Assembly (NCBI GenBank): GCA_003290165.1
Contig: QNQO01009191.1
Span: forward strand, 1 to 64,000
Origin: Berberis thunbergii
Lineage: Eukaryota; Streptophyta; Magnoliopsida; Ranunculales; Berberidaceae
Direction of reading: 5' to 3'
Length of the DNA stretch: 64,000 nucleotides
Below the pieces are notes generated by a model that saw only the letters and a list, made by a program, of their open reading frames with translations, was not told the DNA's origin and made no database searches. This document shows positions 22,583-34,394 of the stretch, piece after piece. How positions within the stretch are numbered: position 1 is the stretch's first letter; every line of letters begins with the position of its first letter. Both the position numbers and the translations under genes were made by a program.

Positions 22583-23057
22583 TGTTGAAAATTTTGCATT
22601 TCCATATTTATTGAATGAGTAAATTGTACATTATGTAAACTCATTACATAATGTTCTTTATATAAGTCTTTAAACCAACAAATGTGTTGGTTCAATTGAG
22701 TCTTTTGGGAGCAGGTATGTAGTGTTGCATTTGCTATAAGTAGAATACCAAATTGACCATTTGAGATATCCAAAATATTAGCAATTCACCATTACAATAA
22801 CAACCTAGCACACAAAAGAAGAGTTTACATTAAAATCAAACATTTTTTTTCCTATTCATCTCAAAGTCAATACTTATATCTATTCGCTTGAGTTTATGTC
22901 CTAAAGTGCATTAGGAACATAGACGAATTTGTTGTATCTTGGGAGACTAACGACCATCGTCGTTGCACCGAGACGGGTTGAATATTGTCTTAAGGGCATT
23001 GCATTGAGCAAACCTTAGATTATCGCATCCCCTCACTGTTACATATTGTATCCAACA
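22583..23057 (+). repeat. Ty1/copia 3' LTR
   Basis: It starts TGTTGAAAATTTTGC and ends TATCCAACA. It is homologous to 3317-3766 along its whole length, with an extra AT-rich segment near 22630-22660. CCAAC follows (23058-23062), one mismatch from CTAAC before the 5' LTR. That suggests, but does not prove, one original insertion. Confidence 0.85.
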
Positions 23058-23062
23058 CCAAC

Positions 23063-23595
23063 GATATGGATAATATGTTAGTTTATAACAAAATAAGAAG
23101 ATTAAAATAATCAGTACTCATTGAAAATGACATACCTGAGTCGATGAAATTAAGTCTAAACTAATCGAGACTTGTTTATTCGAATGACATACCTATATTA
23201 AATAGCTTGCAAGTTGGATTTGAACAGGTGAATAAACGACATACTAGCTTGCAAGTTGGATTTGAACAGGTGGATTAGCATTTGGCAAGTACAACAAGAA
23301 AGTTGGTTGGTCTGCATTATTTGTTTATTTAAAATCTCCAATAAGAAAAAAGTTTCACAGTAACCACTTAATATAATATGACATCAAATCTATTATTCTG
23401 TTTCTTTGTTGAACAGTCACTGGTTGCCCAATAAAAAAAAATCAGTTTATTAAAATAAAACAATAAAAAATCGAATAAAACACGAGATAATTGAGAATGC
23501 AAATTAAGAACATGGTTACATCATGAAATAAAAGTCACCTCCATCTTTTGCTTGGGTTCCAAATTCTGTCTCTCAAAAGTTGAGAGAATGAGAAG
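23063..23595 (+). promoter_or_regulatory. Upstream region of the TAR-like gene
   Basis: This 530-bp AT-rich interval lies between the copia LTR and the start codon. It includes a short duplication of agcttgcaagttggatttga (23202 and 23249). No TATA box stands out. The copia 3' LTR lies only about 540 bp upstream and could influence expression; that is inference. Confidence 0.35.
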
Positions 23596-26524
23596 ATGGC
23601 TAAAGGAGTAAAGTATGTTGTGTGTTTAGCTTCATCTCTAGCTCTAAATTTGTTCTTGTTGTGGAGTCTTTATGATAGAAGAATATTTGAGAGTGAGAGG
23701 GGTGTGGTGCTTAGTTGGAGCCAAGAAGCTGCAGCTGAAGCTGAAGCAGTGGCAGCTCTTACATGCTCTGGCCATGGCAGAGCTTACGTAGATGGAATTC
23801 CATCTGATGGAGGAGAGAAACTAGCCAAGTGTGAGTGCCACACATGTTATGGTGGTGCTCATTGTGAACATTTCTTCCCACACTGTCCTGCAGATGCTGA
23901 TAGGTACTCTCACTCCCTAATTCTGTTCTAATTCACTATTGGATTTAATAATTGAATTAATTTACTATATTTTTTCCTCAACTCCTTTGGTTCTTCATTG
24001 TTTTCGCATTATTCGCGTAATGAAAAAAGATACTTTATATATTTACATGTTTTAAGATATTGCAAGGATTGTTCAGTTGCGGATAAATTTATTTTATTTT
24101 CACAAAATCTCATTCCAGATGTTTGGTTGGAGTACAAAGCCCAGGAAATGTAATGGTTAAAGTCGACAATACATTTTTTATTGTGTACATTACCTAGGTA
24201 GATAATTCCAATCTGAAATCTACTCATTAACCATTTGCTTTGAAGATTAGATTCTGAACATCGTAAGAGTGAAGACAGTCATTGTAAATAGGTCAATTAT
24301 TTATGTTTAATTTATTTATTATTAGTTTTTTCATGGGAACGCATAAATAGTGAAAAAATAGTGGAGGAGAGCAAAAAAGAGAGTAAGGATAGAAGTTGTG
24401 ATCTTCCACCACATGTTTGTTCTCAAAATTATGAATTTTTTTTTTCCTGAAAAACCTTTAAAAAAAATGTAGCGTTATATCTTCAACATTATGAGCTTAA
24501 AATTTTCCTCACATACTTTGTTATCTCTGCTATTTTAATGGCTTTTTCATCAAAAAAGAAAAATAAAAAAAAGTTAAAAATCAAACACACCCTAAGATTC
24601 ATAATATAATTAAATTAATTGATACATTTAGGAAAATGACGTGCTTTTGATTTTATGGATCCTTTCACCAATTAAATATAGAAGAGTGCAGTAGAAGTTT
24701 GAAGATTCCACACTCAAATATGATAGAAGCCAAATCAAGGCGTATATTGACCTAATTCACTTCTACATTTTCTAATGTGTTTAATGCTCTCCAAACTCTT
24801 TGAAAATGAAGTTGATTTTGATAGGGGGAATATGCCCTTTTATATATGTGATGAAAAAATAAATTAAATAGGAGGGCAATGAAAACCGGCTTATTTGGTA
24901 AGACTTGCTTGCCTCACTAAGAAACTTCAAAAAGCTTCTTGTAATGACTAATTGTTATGAAAAAAATAACTTGATCGTACTCTTATGCAGTGGGGATCCA
25001 TTGTTCTTGGAGCCATTTTGGTTGCAACATGCAAAAAACAGTGCAATTTTGGTGGCAGGCTGGCATCGAATGAGTTACCATTTTGATGATGGTTCTATGA
25101 TTTCAAATGAACTAGAACGACATATTAGAGAACTGCACAAAGTAATTGGAAATGCAGTTACAAATGGAAGGTACATTCTTTTTGGGGCTGGATCTACCCA
25201 ACTTCTTAATGCAGCAGTCCTTTCCCTTTCCCTTTCTACTGAGAATTCAACTTCACTTGTAGGTGTTGTAGCTTCAGTTCCATTTTATCCGGTTAGTCCT
25301 AAAGTCTCCTTCTTCTTCCCTGTGTCTCTAAAATTATTGTTATCCATGAGATGGTGTGTTTAATCAAGTTAAAATGTTACAGCTTTATCAACGTCAAACA
25401 GAGTTTTTCAAGTCAGTGGAGTTCAAATGGGAAGGAGACACATCCTTATGGAAGAACAAATCAGATGCCAATGGGCCTTTGATTGAGTTTGTGACTTCAC
25501 CAAACAATCCTGATGGCAAATTAAAGAAGCAAGTTCTTGGAGGCCCAAATGTCAAACAAATCTTTGATCGTGCCTATTATTGGCCTTATTTTACAGCAAT
25601 CCCAAATGCAGCTGATGAAGATCTTATGATTTTCACTTTGTCAAAGCTTACTGGTCACGCTGGTAGCAGATTTGGGTAATACCACACACGCACCTACTAT
25701 ATGCTCCGTACACTGCAAATTCCATTTTGCAGGGTCATTTTTTTTGGAGTTTACCGAGTTAAATGTTTGCAAGCTCCACCTTCAGTTGTCATGACATTGC
25801 AAATTTGCAGTGCACATGGTGTTTTACACACGACTATGAAGAGGCACTTAAACATACCTTACCATTACAAAAAACTAAAATTATGTGAATTGTTTTTAGT
25901 TGCCCAAAATGACTTATGCTAATCTTGACACAGATGGGCAATTATAAAGGATGACATTGTGTACCAAAGAATGTCAATGTTCATCGGCTTGAATAGCATG
26001 GGTGTGTCTCGTGACACCCAAGTTAGGGCATTGAAACTTCTGAAAGTGATCCTTAAAAGTGGAGGAAGGGAGATTTTTGAATTTGGATACAACTCAACCA
26101 AAACTAGATGGGAGAATTTGAGCAAAACTTTGTTGAAATCGAAGCGGTTCTCCCTTCAAAAAATGGAGCCTCAGTATTGCACCTATTTTCAAGATACTGT
26201 TGGACCTTCTCCAGGTACATACAACTCCTTTTCTTTGTTTTCTTTTTGTGTGTGTTTTCATTAGTTTGAGTTTTCTCTAAGTAATGCAAATATTTGGGTC
26301 ATCACTGTGTAGCTTATGCATGGATTAAGTGTGAAAGGAAGGAAGATAAAGATTGCAATGAAGTCCTCAAAAGCGCTAATATTATCGGCCGAGAGGGTAC
26401 TGTTTTTGGTGCAGAAAGACGATTTGTTCGCCTCAGCATGATCAAGAGTGACGATGATTTTAATCTGCTGTTACAGAAATTAGATGCATTGGTTTCCAGT
26501 GAAGTGGGTGCCGCATACATCTGA
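23596..26524 (+). CDS. Tryptophan aminotransferase-related / alliinase-family protein (TAR4-like), five exons
   Basis: PLP-dependent aminotransferase-fold protein of the TAR/alliin lyase family. Exons: 23596-23903, 24991-25291, 25383-25675, 25934-26214, 26313-26524. All introns are GT...AG and the joined frame is 464 codons plus stop. A hydrophobic segment at residues 6-25 suggests a signal anchor or signal peptide. An EGF-like alliinase domain follows with Cys 57, 79, 81, 84, 90 and 97. The alliinase C-terminal domain covers about 104-464, with TSPNNPDG (about 241-248), the PLP lysine in TLSKLTGHAGSRFG (Lys291) and the carboxylate-binding Arg434 in VRLS. TAA1/TAR1/TAR2 convert tryptophan to indole-3-pyruvate for auxin. 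The EGF-bearing TAR3/TAR4 branch is less clear and alliinases cleave cysteine sulfoxides, so the substrate is open. A broken sister copy lies at 36556. CACTA 2 begins 254 bp past the stop. Confidence 0.93.
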
Positions 26525-26777
26525 AGCTATAATTAATCAATTGTCCGTTGATTAATTATAAAAACACATATATCTGAAGATTATATAATTGATCAATCTG
26601 TTTCTTGATTAATAGGGTGTTAATTTGTGTAATAATCTCATATTACATCTTGTATCCACATGTTCATCTTAGATTCACTCATTTGTGAATCTAAAAAGTT
26701 GGGAGGGGTTGACTGTGTAATTATCTCAAGTATAATACATTATATATATATATATAATATATGTGTGTGTGTGTGTG
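26525..26777 (+). other. 3' flank of the TAR-like gene with TA/GT microsatellite
   Basis: This AT-rich flank has a tatatatatatata run (about 26742-26756) and a (GT)n run (about 26762-26777). CACTA element 2 is inserted within the GT run: GTG precedes it and GTGTGC follows it at 35598. Confidence 0.8.
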
Positions 26778-26795
26778 CACTACACCAAAAACCCC

Positions 26796-27135
26796 CATTA
26801 GCAACGGTTCTATGCCGTGGGCGCAAGCCATTGCCACGGCTAAGAGCCGTGGACTACAGGGGCGTCGCAAAATTATTTGTAACGGCTATAAACCGTTGCT
26901 AAACATTGTAGCAACGGTTTTATGCTTGAATGTGGGGCGTGCTTTTCAGAAATTAGCAACGGTTCTAAACCGTTGCAATAATAATAGCAACGGTTTTAAG
27001 CCGTGGCAAAAATAGCAACGGTTCCAAGCCGTTACAAAGTGTAGTTATTAGCAACGGTTATAAACCGTGTCTAACAAGATAGCAACGGTTTTTAGCCGTT
27101 GCAATAGTTAGCCACGGTTTAAAACCGTGGCAAAT
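26796..27135 (-). repeat. CACTA 2 left subterminal repeats
   Basis: At least ten copies of a 20-bp unit built as an inverted repeat, such as gcaacggttttaagccgtgg and agcaacggttataaaccgt. The units differ mainly between CAACGG/CCGTTG and CCACGG/CCGTGG arms. Each can fold into a small hairpin. Confidence 0.9.
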
Positions 27136-28525
27136 ATTTTTTTATTTTTTATTTTTTTTTTGCTATCAAATGACTATGAGTCATTGAGTCAAAATCTATG
27201 AAATAATGGAGGCAAAGTAATGTAATTAATGGAGGCAAAGTAATGTAATTAATAAGAAAATGTATTACATTGAGTCAAAATCTATCAAATAATATCTCAA
27301 ATACAATGATAGTCAAGGACAGAAGAAACATGGTCTTGGGTTGTGTCTTGAGTAAGAAATAACCGCCAAAGAAGTTGCCCAACATGGTCTTGGGTTGTGT
27401 CTTCAGCAGTTCCATTTCCCTTAGTTCTCTGTTCCACTGCCTGAAAAGATTAAAAACTTGTCTTAGTGGCAGCAATATTACAAAGTATGACATGATAAAA
27501 CTGGGCAATATTACAAAGTATGACATGATAAAACTGGGATCAGGAAATACAATATTACAAAAGTATGACAAAAATTAAAAACTTGTTTTCCTTCTCAACC
27601 TGATTTGAAGATTCCTTTTTGTATCCCCCAAATGCAACTAGGAAGACCTTCTCATTTTGCTGCACAGGAACTAAGCTAAATCCCTATAACACAACACTAC
27701 TATTAAGCTACCATGCCACACTTTTAAAGGGAAACAATTATGATAACACAATGAAGTTACAATGACATAGAGATGCAACATTCATAACTTACAAAATGTC
27801 GCTAACCACTAAATTACAATAAAACAAGAACCACTTATATCGGTTTATACCAAAACCCTCCATAAGAGTGAAAATAAGACGCCATAACATTGTTTATACT
27901 AACTGACACTCCATTATACATAACACATCCATGTTGACAGAAAAACACCAATACTGATACCAAATTCTTCAATTATCTATTTCATATGCCTTGGACAAAT
28001 TAATGCATAAAAATAAACCAATACACAAATAAACAAAACAACCAAAACATAATATTAATAACTCCTGTCTTAAAACAAATTAAAACCTCCTTTTGATCCA
28101 GTCAAATAATAAAATCTGAGAAACTCATACTCTATACACTATTCTTGTTAGCTTTGGATATTAAGCAAATTCCGTATGGTACTCATATCGTTTCAAGTAT
28201 CATTGCTCATACGAATACTTTAGAGTCTTATTAGAGGTTAGTTTATCAAGGCTGCGTGCTTTGTTTTACCTTTCCTTACACATGAAGACATAAACAATCT
28301 AACAAAGAGGATACATGCATTCCACCAACCAATTTAGAACATTGACTAGCATGGGACAAGATAAGATTCAAGAATTTTCAGCAAAAATCAAGAACCCCAA
28401 TTGACAGAATTGTTTTATTTAGTGGTTCTTGTTTTATTGTAATGAAATTTCAGATGCATCTCCCATTATAAAGGCTAATAAAGTAAGGACAATGAGCATC
28501 TAGACCAGAATAACTTACCATGCCC
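27136..28525 (-). other. No gene recognised; short tandem duplications (inside CACTA 2)
   Basis: AT-rich spacer. Three local duplications stand out: taatggaggcaaagtaatgt (27204 and 27226), catggtcttgggttgtgtct (27329 and 27383) and aatattacaaagtatgacat (27473 and 27508). I see no other structure. Confidence 0.5.
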
Positions 28526-28528
28526 CAT

Positions 28529-28620
28529 CTCTAGCAGATTTCATGGCTGCTTCTTTGGCTGCTTTGATGGCTGCAAAGTGGGCTGATCGACATGGTTCAG
28601 AGATCAAACTGATGAAACCG
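28529..28620 (-). pseudogene. Unidentified captured exon
   Basis: In reverse the block reads EPCRSAHFAAIKAAKEAAMK and then SARDGAW, and ends at a donor (ggcatg|gtaag). The alanine-rich helical composition and the splice donor suggest a real exon. I do not recognise the gene. Confidence 0.3.
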
Positions 28621-28629
28621 TAATCACTT

Positions 28630-29210
28630 TAAATATGGTATCAATAGCTTGACCAAGTAGTATGGCAACGCAGATGTGTCATAATGAGATAATTAAAAAA
28701 AAGGATTTGAGGATAGGATTGGCAATATTATGTGATAAATTTTCAATCACCTCCCTCGCATCCAAAACAAAAACAAAAAAAAAAAAACAAAAAAAAGATA
28801 AAAAACAACAATTCAAAAATATGTAAGTGATGTTGTAAGATTTGAGGATAGAGTTCGGCAATATTAAGTTGTGCAAAGATGCAGAACAAAATTTCCCAAG
28901 TCAGGCACATTAACTACTCCATGTGTTCTAGCACCTAAAGTTTCTCTTTCCTTCTTGTATTTCAGGATCATAATAAACAAAGCTCCAACAACTCATTGCT
29001 CAGGTGAAAATATAATATTCAGATCTCAGGGGAGATACACCTGAACTACATAAGGGACAAACTATACTTGAATCGTAAGATTTACATGGAAAATGAAGAT
29101 GATACAGCTAAAACGTGGATAGTTTTTGAGATTTGATTTGTGGGATAGAATCAATATGGTGTAAGATTTCTTCATGTACAACATAAAACTACAAAGAGAA
29201 TCGAGAGGAT
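28630..29210 (-). other. No gene recognised (inside CACTA 2)
   Basis: AT-rich spacer containing an A-rich run (28768-28797). No coding signal was seen. Confidence 0.4.
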
Positions 29211-29215
29211 GACGG

Positions 29216-29780
29216 TTACTTGGCACTATTATTTCTGTGCTTGAAGGGCCAAAAGTTCACAAGGCGCTCCAAGACTGCTGCACTTTTGGAGAAGTAGCCT
29301 GAGAAACCCTGTGGAGTAGAAGGGGGTGGAAAATCCTCTGCTGGCATGGCAAAGGGACGAAGCATCGTCTCCATTTTCTCTAGCATAAGATACGATCCCT
29401 GTTCTTGCAGCCTTTCTGGGCCCCTTATTGGCAATGTGTGCTCTTGCTGCAATAAAGCAGCCTGACCATGGGCCTTCAAAAAGAAACATATAAGTGAAAA
29501 AGAGTCCATGCTGCCAGACTACATTAACATGAACGACAGTTATTTCAGTGAACATCATGTATATTTTGTTTCATTGAATTGATATTTCACAAAGCCAAAA
29601 ATAAATAAAATAGGTAACAGTCTAAGCCTCATGGTTCAGACATGCCACGAGGATAAATTATGATCATGACAATCTTATAGTCTCCGCCACTACCTCTAAA
29701 GGGCTCAGATCTGCACCGCGGCTGAATGTCATTTCTATCTGAAACCTTTTTGGGTCTTCTATAGCAACCTGCAGAAACAA
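29216..29780 (-). pseudogene. Captured C-terminal exons of an unidentified conserved protein
   Basis: Two exon-like blocks on the minus strand. The first (about 29770-29670) reads [20 protein letters not shown] and [10 protein letters not shown] after an acceptor-like tgcag. The second (29475-29216) reads [40 protein letters not shown] and [20 protein letters not shown], ending in a stop. The composition is that of a conserved soluble protein C-terminus. I could not name the family. Confidence 0.45.
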
Positions 29781-29829
29781 ATGCACTGCCAAGGTTAATT
29801 CCTACAGCAGTGATGTTAATTTTCATTCT

Positions 29830-30475
29830 TCATGTCAAAAGGAACGATGGTTTCATGTCTTCATGACACTATAAAGATATCTCCTCTGATTGCCATTATT
29901 CCGGCTATAACAGTAGATGGCATCTTCCTATCTACTACATTTTTTGGTGCAAGTAGTCATCTTCATTTTGTGAACTTGTAAGCTAGGTATGTGTGACATT
30001 GTAATATAAAATTTAACATGGAAACACAATAGAGATATTGAATCAAAGAACTGTCACTAATCAATTCTTAATTCTCAAAGGGAATTATCTAATTAATAAA
30101 ATCAAACCACCTCCATTAATAATGGGGCCTGACCTTTATACTATCGGCTCACGTCTCAATTTAGAAAAAAATAAACACTAGCGGCGACATCAGCCTAACG
30201 CGTATCCACCATCTCGCCACGACCTTACCACCAGTCCAGGCCGCAGCACAGTCCGCAACAACCAGTGCCCAGTCCTTCCAGTCCGCAGCCTCTTAATCAA
30301 ACAAACACCCCCACATTTAATGATCATACTCCTAAAGTGCAAATGACAAAATTGTTTACTACACACAAGCAAATGATATATGGAAACAGATGAATAGGAA
30401 AGATTTCCGTTCATGTCAATACTTTTTTTAATCATTTAAACTCAAATTCAAGTCAGGGAGAGCATTGAAGCATAA
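29830..30475 (-). other. No gene recognised (inside CACTA 2)
   Basis: Spacer between captured exons. The ORF 30190-30435 has no recognisable motif. Confidence 0.4.
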
Positions 30476-30483
30476 TATACCTC

Positions 30484-30590
30484 GTATGGAGATTTCCTGG
30501 TACTAATTGCATCATTTTCATTAAAGATGGGAATGACCCTCAAATGTAACAACAAATTCAATGTTTCAGAAAGCTGCAATCTAGCCCCAG
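30484..30590 (-). pseudogene. Captured P5CS (glutamate kinase domain) exon
   Basis: In reverse the exon reads [20 protein letters not shown] and [15 protein letters not shown], between a ttttcag-like acceptor and a donor (gag|gtat). The [14 protein letters not shown] stretch is the amino-acid kinase core of plant delta-1-pyrroline-5-carboxylate synthase, the first enzyme of proline synthesis from glutamate. Only this exon is present. Confidence 0.85.
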
Positions 30591-30683
30591 TAACTGAAAA
30601 ATTGATGCTTACTTTTCATTTTTTTTTGAATGTTTACATCTAAACTACAATGTGTATGCATCTAGTAATGCAGACTTTTTACC

Positions 30684-31172
30684 TTTAAGGTATAATCAGT
30701 GAGGATGCTGGACTTTTGTCCTTGAATTGCTGCTGCCTGAAATGCAAGGAGTGTAACAAATTCATAGATTGTACGATATTTTAAAGGAATTGTGCTGAGT
30801 TGTTTTTCTTAGCTACCAGTATCCTTTTGTTACCTTCATAAAAACGTCGATATCTGCATCTGGTTTGACCGAATAATGTTTCTCCCTTCTTGCAAGTTCA
30901 GTGAGAACATCTGCAATTATTTTGAAAGGTCAAAACCAATTACAAGTAGTTTGTCGAAACTATATATAGAAAATGTAAAAGAGGAGGTCTTGAGAAAAAA
31001 ATTACCTTGTCTATATCCAACACCCTGACATCGAGCAGAGAAATCCAAGGTTTCCCTTACAGTCATGTCACCAATATGCAGGTCTTGCTGACTGATGTAG
31101 GCCGATGTCCTTTGAGGAACAAACTCTTTCATAGTGTGTCCATTATATGTAACACTTCCAGAAACCTTCACC
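30684..31172 (-). pseudogene. Captured PDR-type ABCG transporter fragment (three exons)
   Basis: On the minus strand the first exon (about 31170-31025) reads [20 protein letters not shown] and [20 protein letters not shown], then [10 protein letters not shown]. The second (30911-30836) reads DVLTELARREKHYSVKPDAD and IDVFMK. The third (about 30738-30685) reads AAAIQGQKSSILTDYTLK. These are consecutive exons of the first nucleotide-binding domain of pleiotropic drug resistance transporters, between Walker A and the ABC signature. Walker A itself lies outside the fragment. Splice signals look intact, but the protein is a tiny part of about 1,400 residues. Confidence 0.93.
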
Positions 31173-31437
31173 ATTGGAACAAATGAATTGTGAATCATTA
31201 TAGATTTCTCAAGATTTTATTTAAGGGGGGAAAATTGAACTATAAAATTTTGCATTGTTTTGCATCATGTAGCAGCTATAGTAGCATGTCCACTTAGATT
31301 ACAATCCATATAAATGAAATTAAGGGTGTGCTTGTTTGATGTAGCTGGATCCTATAGCAACAATGAATTAAACTGTGCATTCCTCTTTAGAACATATTAT
31401 GTCAAGCATCTGAAAAATTATAATGAAGATCATACCT

Positions 31438-31650
31438 GAATCAAGGCATTACCAAGGCGCTCGGCCATAGTCTTGAATTGAGGATTCTACATAACTTGTT
31501 GCATGGTGGAGTAGTACTGATTTGTATCAAGCGCAAGTATGCCATCATCATTTGAATTCTGAACACTCTTTTGGAGCTGCTCAGCCATCTGATTGAAAGC
31601 AGGATCTTTTGCTATCTGCTTAGCTAATTCCTTTATACTTGGATCCTATA
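31438..31650 (-). pseudogene. Captured AKR2 (ankyrin repeat protein 2) STI1-region exon
   Basis: In reverse the exon reads [40 protein letters not shown] and [12 protein letters not shown]. After a TAG stop comes NPQFKTMAERLGNALIQ. This is the STI1-like region of AKR2, the cytosolic chaperone for chloroplast outer-envelope and peroxisomal membrane proteins. The stop replaces the Glu codon of VMENP. Acceptor (atatag) and donor (cag|gtatg) are intact. The ankyrin repeats are absent. Confidence 0.88.
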
Positions 31651-31659
31651 TTTTAAAAA

Positions 31660-33320
31660 CTCACTCAGATTAAAAGGGCAATCATAGTGGCAGAAAGTAC
31701 AAATCATGACTGAAAAAATTAACCACAATTTAAAGCAATATGAAGCTGATCTACAACATGATAGGAAGAAGAGAATCTACACCATGCAATGACAGAAACA
31801 AAAGAAAAATGTTCAAATTACAAAATTGCATTATCAACCTAAACATAATTTACAAACTGATTTAAAAAATAATCTGCATAGCTTGATAAAATAGACGGGA
31901 TGACCCAAGTGGCACCTGTTAAATACTTGGCTAACATTGAGATGTGAAGAAACTAAAAAAGGTCATACCATAAGAGATGCATCAGCATATAGTGTCCAGT
32001 GTCAAAAGGCACAAATATCCATGTTTGCTTAAGATATTGTTGGAAAGGCATCATGACTTGCATGCAAGGATGCTCGGACTCGGACACGGATATGACACGA
32101 CGACTCGGCAATTTTAAAAAAAAATAGGACTCGGCGACACCGTCAAACTTAATATTTTTAATATATTTTTTTAACATATACATGACTTCGAATGCTTACA
32201 TGCAAATAAAAGGAGCAAAACAAGGAGCAAAAGGCCCAAGAATTAGTTTGAGGCTTGGCCAAAGGTGTCTAGTCCAATAATAGTTTTAAATGGCCCAATT
32301 TCAAAAGCCCAACTCAAGGCCTAAGTTGGGTATTTGTTATATAGTAAGACCAGTAGCATTGGCTTGCTATTTTGAGAAGAAGACCAGGAATGAACAAGAA
32401 GAAGAAGAAGAAGAAGAAACGAAAGAAGGTAAGCCTCTCTCTCTGGTCTTACTACAGAGACTTACCTTCTTTCGGTCTTCTTCTCAAAACAAAGAGGCTT
32501 ACCTTCTCAACATAAACAAGACTCAACACTCCTTGAGAATTGTTTTTTTTTGTAAAAGGCACAACATCTCGAACAGATAGGCACTTGCAAGTGGATAGAA
32601 ATGGGTTCTGTCCACATACTAATTGTACAAATGAGACTTCATATGAATAAGTGTTGTAAATAAATATACGGAATCAACTGACTAGAGCATCTTAGGGCGG
32701 ACTGTTTCAGCTTTTGTTTCCTATGTTTATCTTGTTTAGGCTACTTGTACCTGTGGGTGGTCTGTTCAATTGCCCTACATTTCCCTGGTCTTAAGTTTAA
32801 ATAGTTGCTTTTCTTCATCAACCAACATTAGAAGACACACAGAGGTTAGCACAAAAAGTAAGACAAAAATTATTCTGCTTTTCTTTCATGATAGCAAAGC
32901 AAAGACAAAACTCCGATAATACATAAAACGTATGAACTGACACATCTTACACGTTTTGTTGTACAATGTATAATGCAAGAATCAGCAAAAAGAAAAACAG
33001 GGTCAACCTTATAATGAGAAACTTTACCGCTACCATGGTCGACCTTATAATGAGAAATGGACAAGATTTGAAATGAATTATGTAAAAGTAAAGAGGATTG
33101 AAGGATGAGAGAATACATTAAACAGATCAACAAAATGAAAAATTGCTTGGTGCACCAGCTCATATAAACAAGATTTCAAATGGGTCAAGATAAAAAACCC
33201 TAATTTTCTTCAAATCTATTACATTGGAGAGAAATCATCAATCAGATCAACAAATGAAAGTATCCAATGAGATGAATTGGGAAGAAACTTACTTGAATCT
33301 GATGAATTGAGATTCATTGG
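31660..33320 (-). other. Spacer with GAA repeat and imperfect inverted repeat (inside CACTA 2)
   Basis: No exon recognised. A (GAA)n run lies at about 32397-32419. Around 32425-32515 gaaagaaggtaagcctctct and its imperfect complement cttaccttctttcggtcttc form a foldback. A short GC-rich 'ggactcggacacgg' patch is near 32073. Confidence 0.45.
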
Positions 33321-33326
33321 TGACTC

Positions 33327-33432
33327 CCCGACCCCAACTTAGTAGAATCAGTAAACCCCAAACCTCCAAAACCCTCGATCTGAAGATAAAACACATCAAA
33401 GATTTAACAAAATCACCAAATACAAAGCGTGT
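33327..33432 (-). repeat. Internal leader shared with CACTA 3
   Basis: The reverse complement matches 46465-46548 of CACTA 3 nearly base for base, including tttgttaaatctttgatgtg and gttttggaggtttggggttt. Similarity ends near 'ctactaagttggg', where the cargo of each element begins. Its place between subterminal repeats and cargo suggests a common 5' leader or first exon. Confidence 0.85.
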
Positions 33433-33439
33433 TTGTTTC

Positions 33440-34300
33440 AATAATTACTTCATCCAAACATCCATTTGATACAATTTTAGTTATAAACATCCATATTACA
33501 AACAAATGATCACCACCACAACAACAAAGAATTGACTCTAATTTCAATGACAAAAGCACATAACAAAAATAAGGATGGTGATCACCACCACCTCCATTGT
33601 TATTGGCCTTTGATGACCCTATAATTAATACATAGGATCTAGTGTGTCAGAGTACTAATCAGAATTCCCTTAATCTCTTATGAACAAGTACAAAATAGAT
33701 TCTTTTATTGTATTAAAAAGGGTAACCCACAAATCCAAAACCCCATCCGGTGTTTTTGAGTCAAGCTGGAGCTTTTGATGTTCTAACACAAAACTAAAGC
33801 AGATTATTAATTAAGGGACTTGGTGTGAAAGATTCTGAAACTTAAGGAACATGTTCAAGAAATGACATAATGGGTATTGTTTGGATTCCAAGAGGAAGAA
33901 GATCCCAGTTCAATTTGAGATAAAAACTGACAATTTTGAGGTCCTAAAACACCATTAACACACATAATTACAACAAAGTTTAGTTTTTAAATGGATTTCT
34001 ATTTGAGTACAAGATCCAATAAAATTATACCAAAACCCCATTGCCTCATATAGATATTAACACAAAAACACAGAATTTAAGCAAAATAAGAAAAACCCAT
34101 CAACAAAAACTGAAACTTAAGAGACTCCATTAAAAGAAAAGATCAATTATTGCAAAAAAAAATATTGTTCGAGTACCTGGAGTTGAGGAAGTTAAAGTTG
34201 TTGAGCTTCTATGGTTCACTTGAACTGATTTGAAGAAACAACAATTACCCATACTTGCTTCTATGGTTCACTTGAGCTGATTTGAAGAAACAACAATTGT
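33440..34300 (-). other. No gene recognised (inside CACTA 2)
   Basis: AT-rich spacer. A short duplication, gcttctatggttcacttga, occurs at 34205 and 34257. Confidence 0.45.
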
Positions 34301-34394
34301 ATTAAAAAAAACATCATGGAAGAATGAATGAATGAAATGATGATAGGAACCCCAAAAATACAAAAAACAAAAGGTAAAATAAATTAAAGACACC

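Noticed and set aside
26796..27135. Regular short repeats with spacers, CRISPR-like at first sight
   Set aside because: Spacing is irregular, units vary, and they sit at CACTA ends in a plant genome. They are subterminal repeats.
32063..32110. GC-rich 'ctcggactcggacacgg' patch as a possible element end
   Set aside because: No matching partner, terminal repeat or duplication was found nearby.
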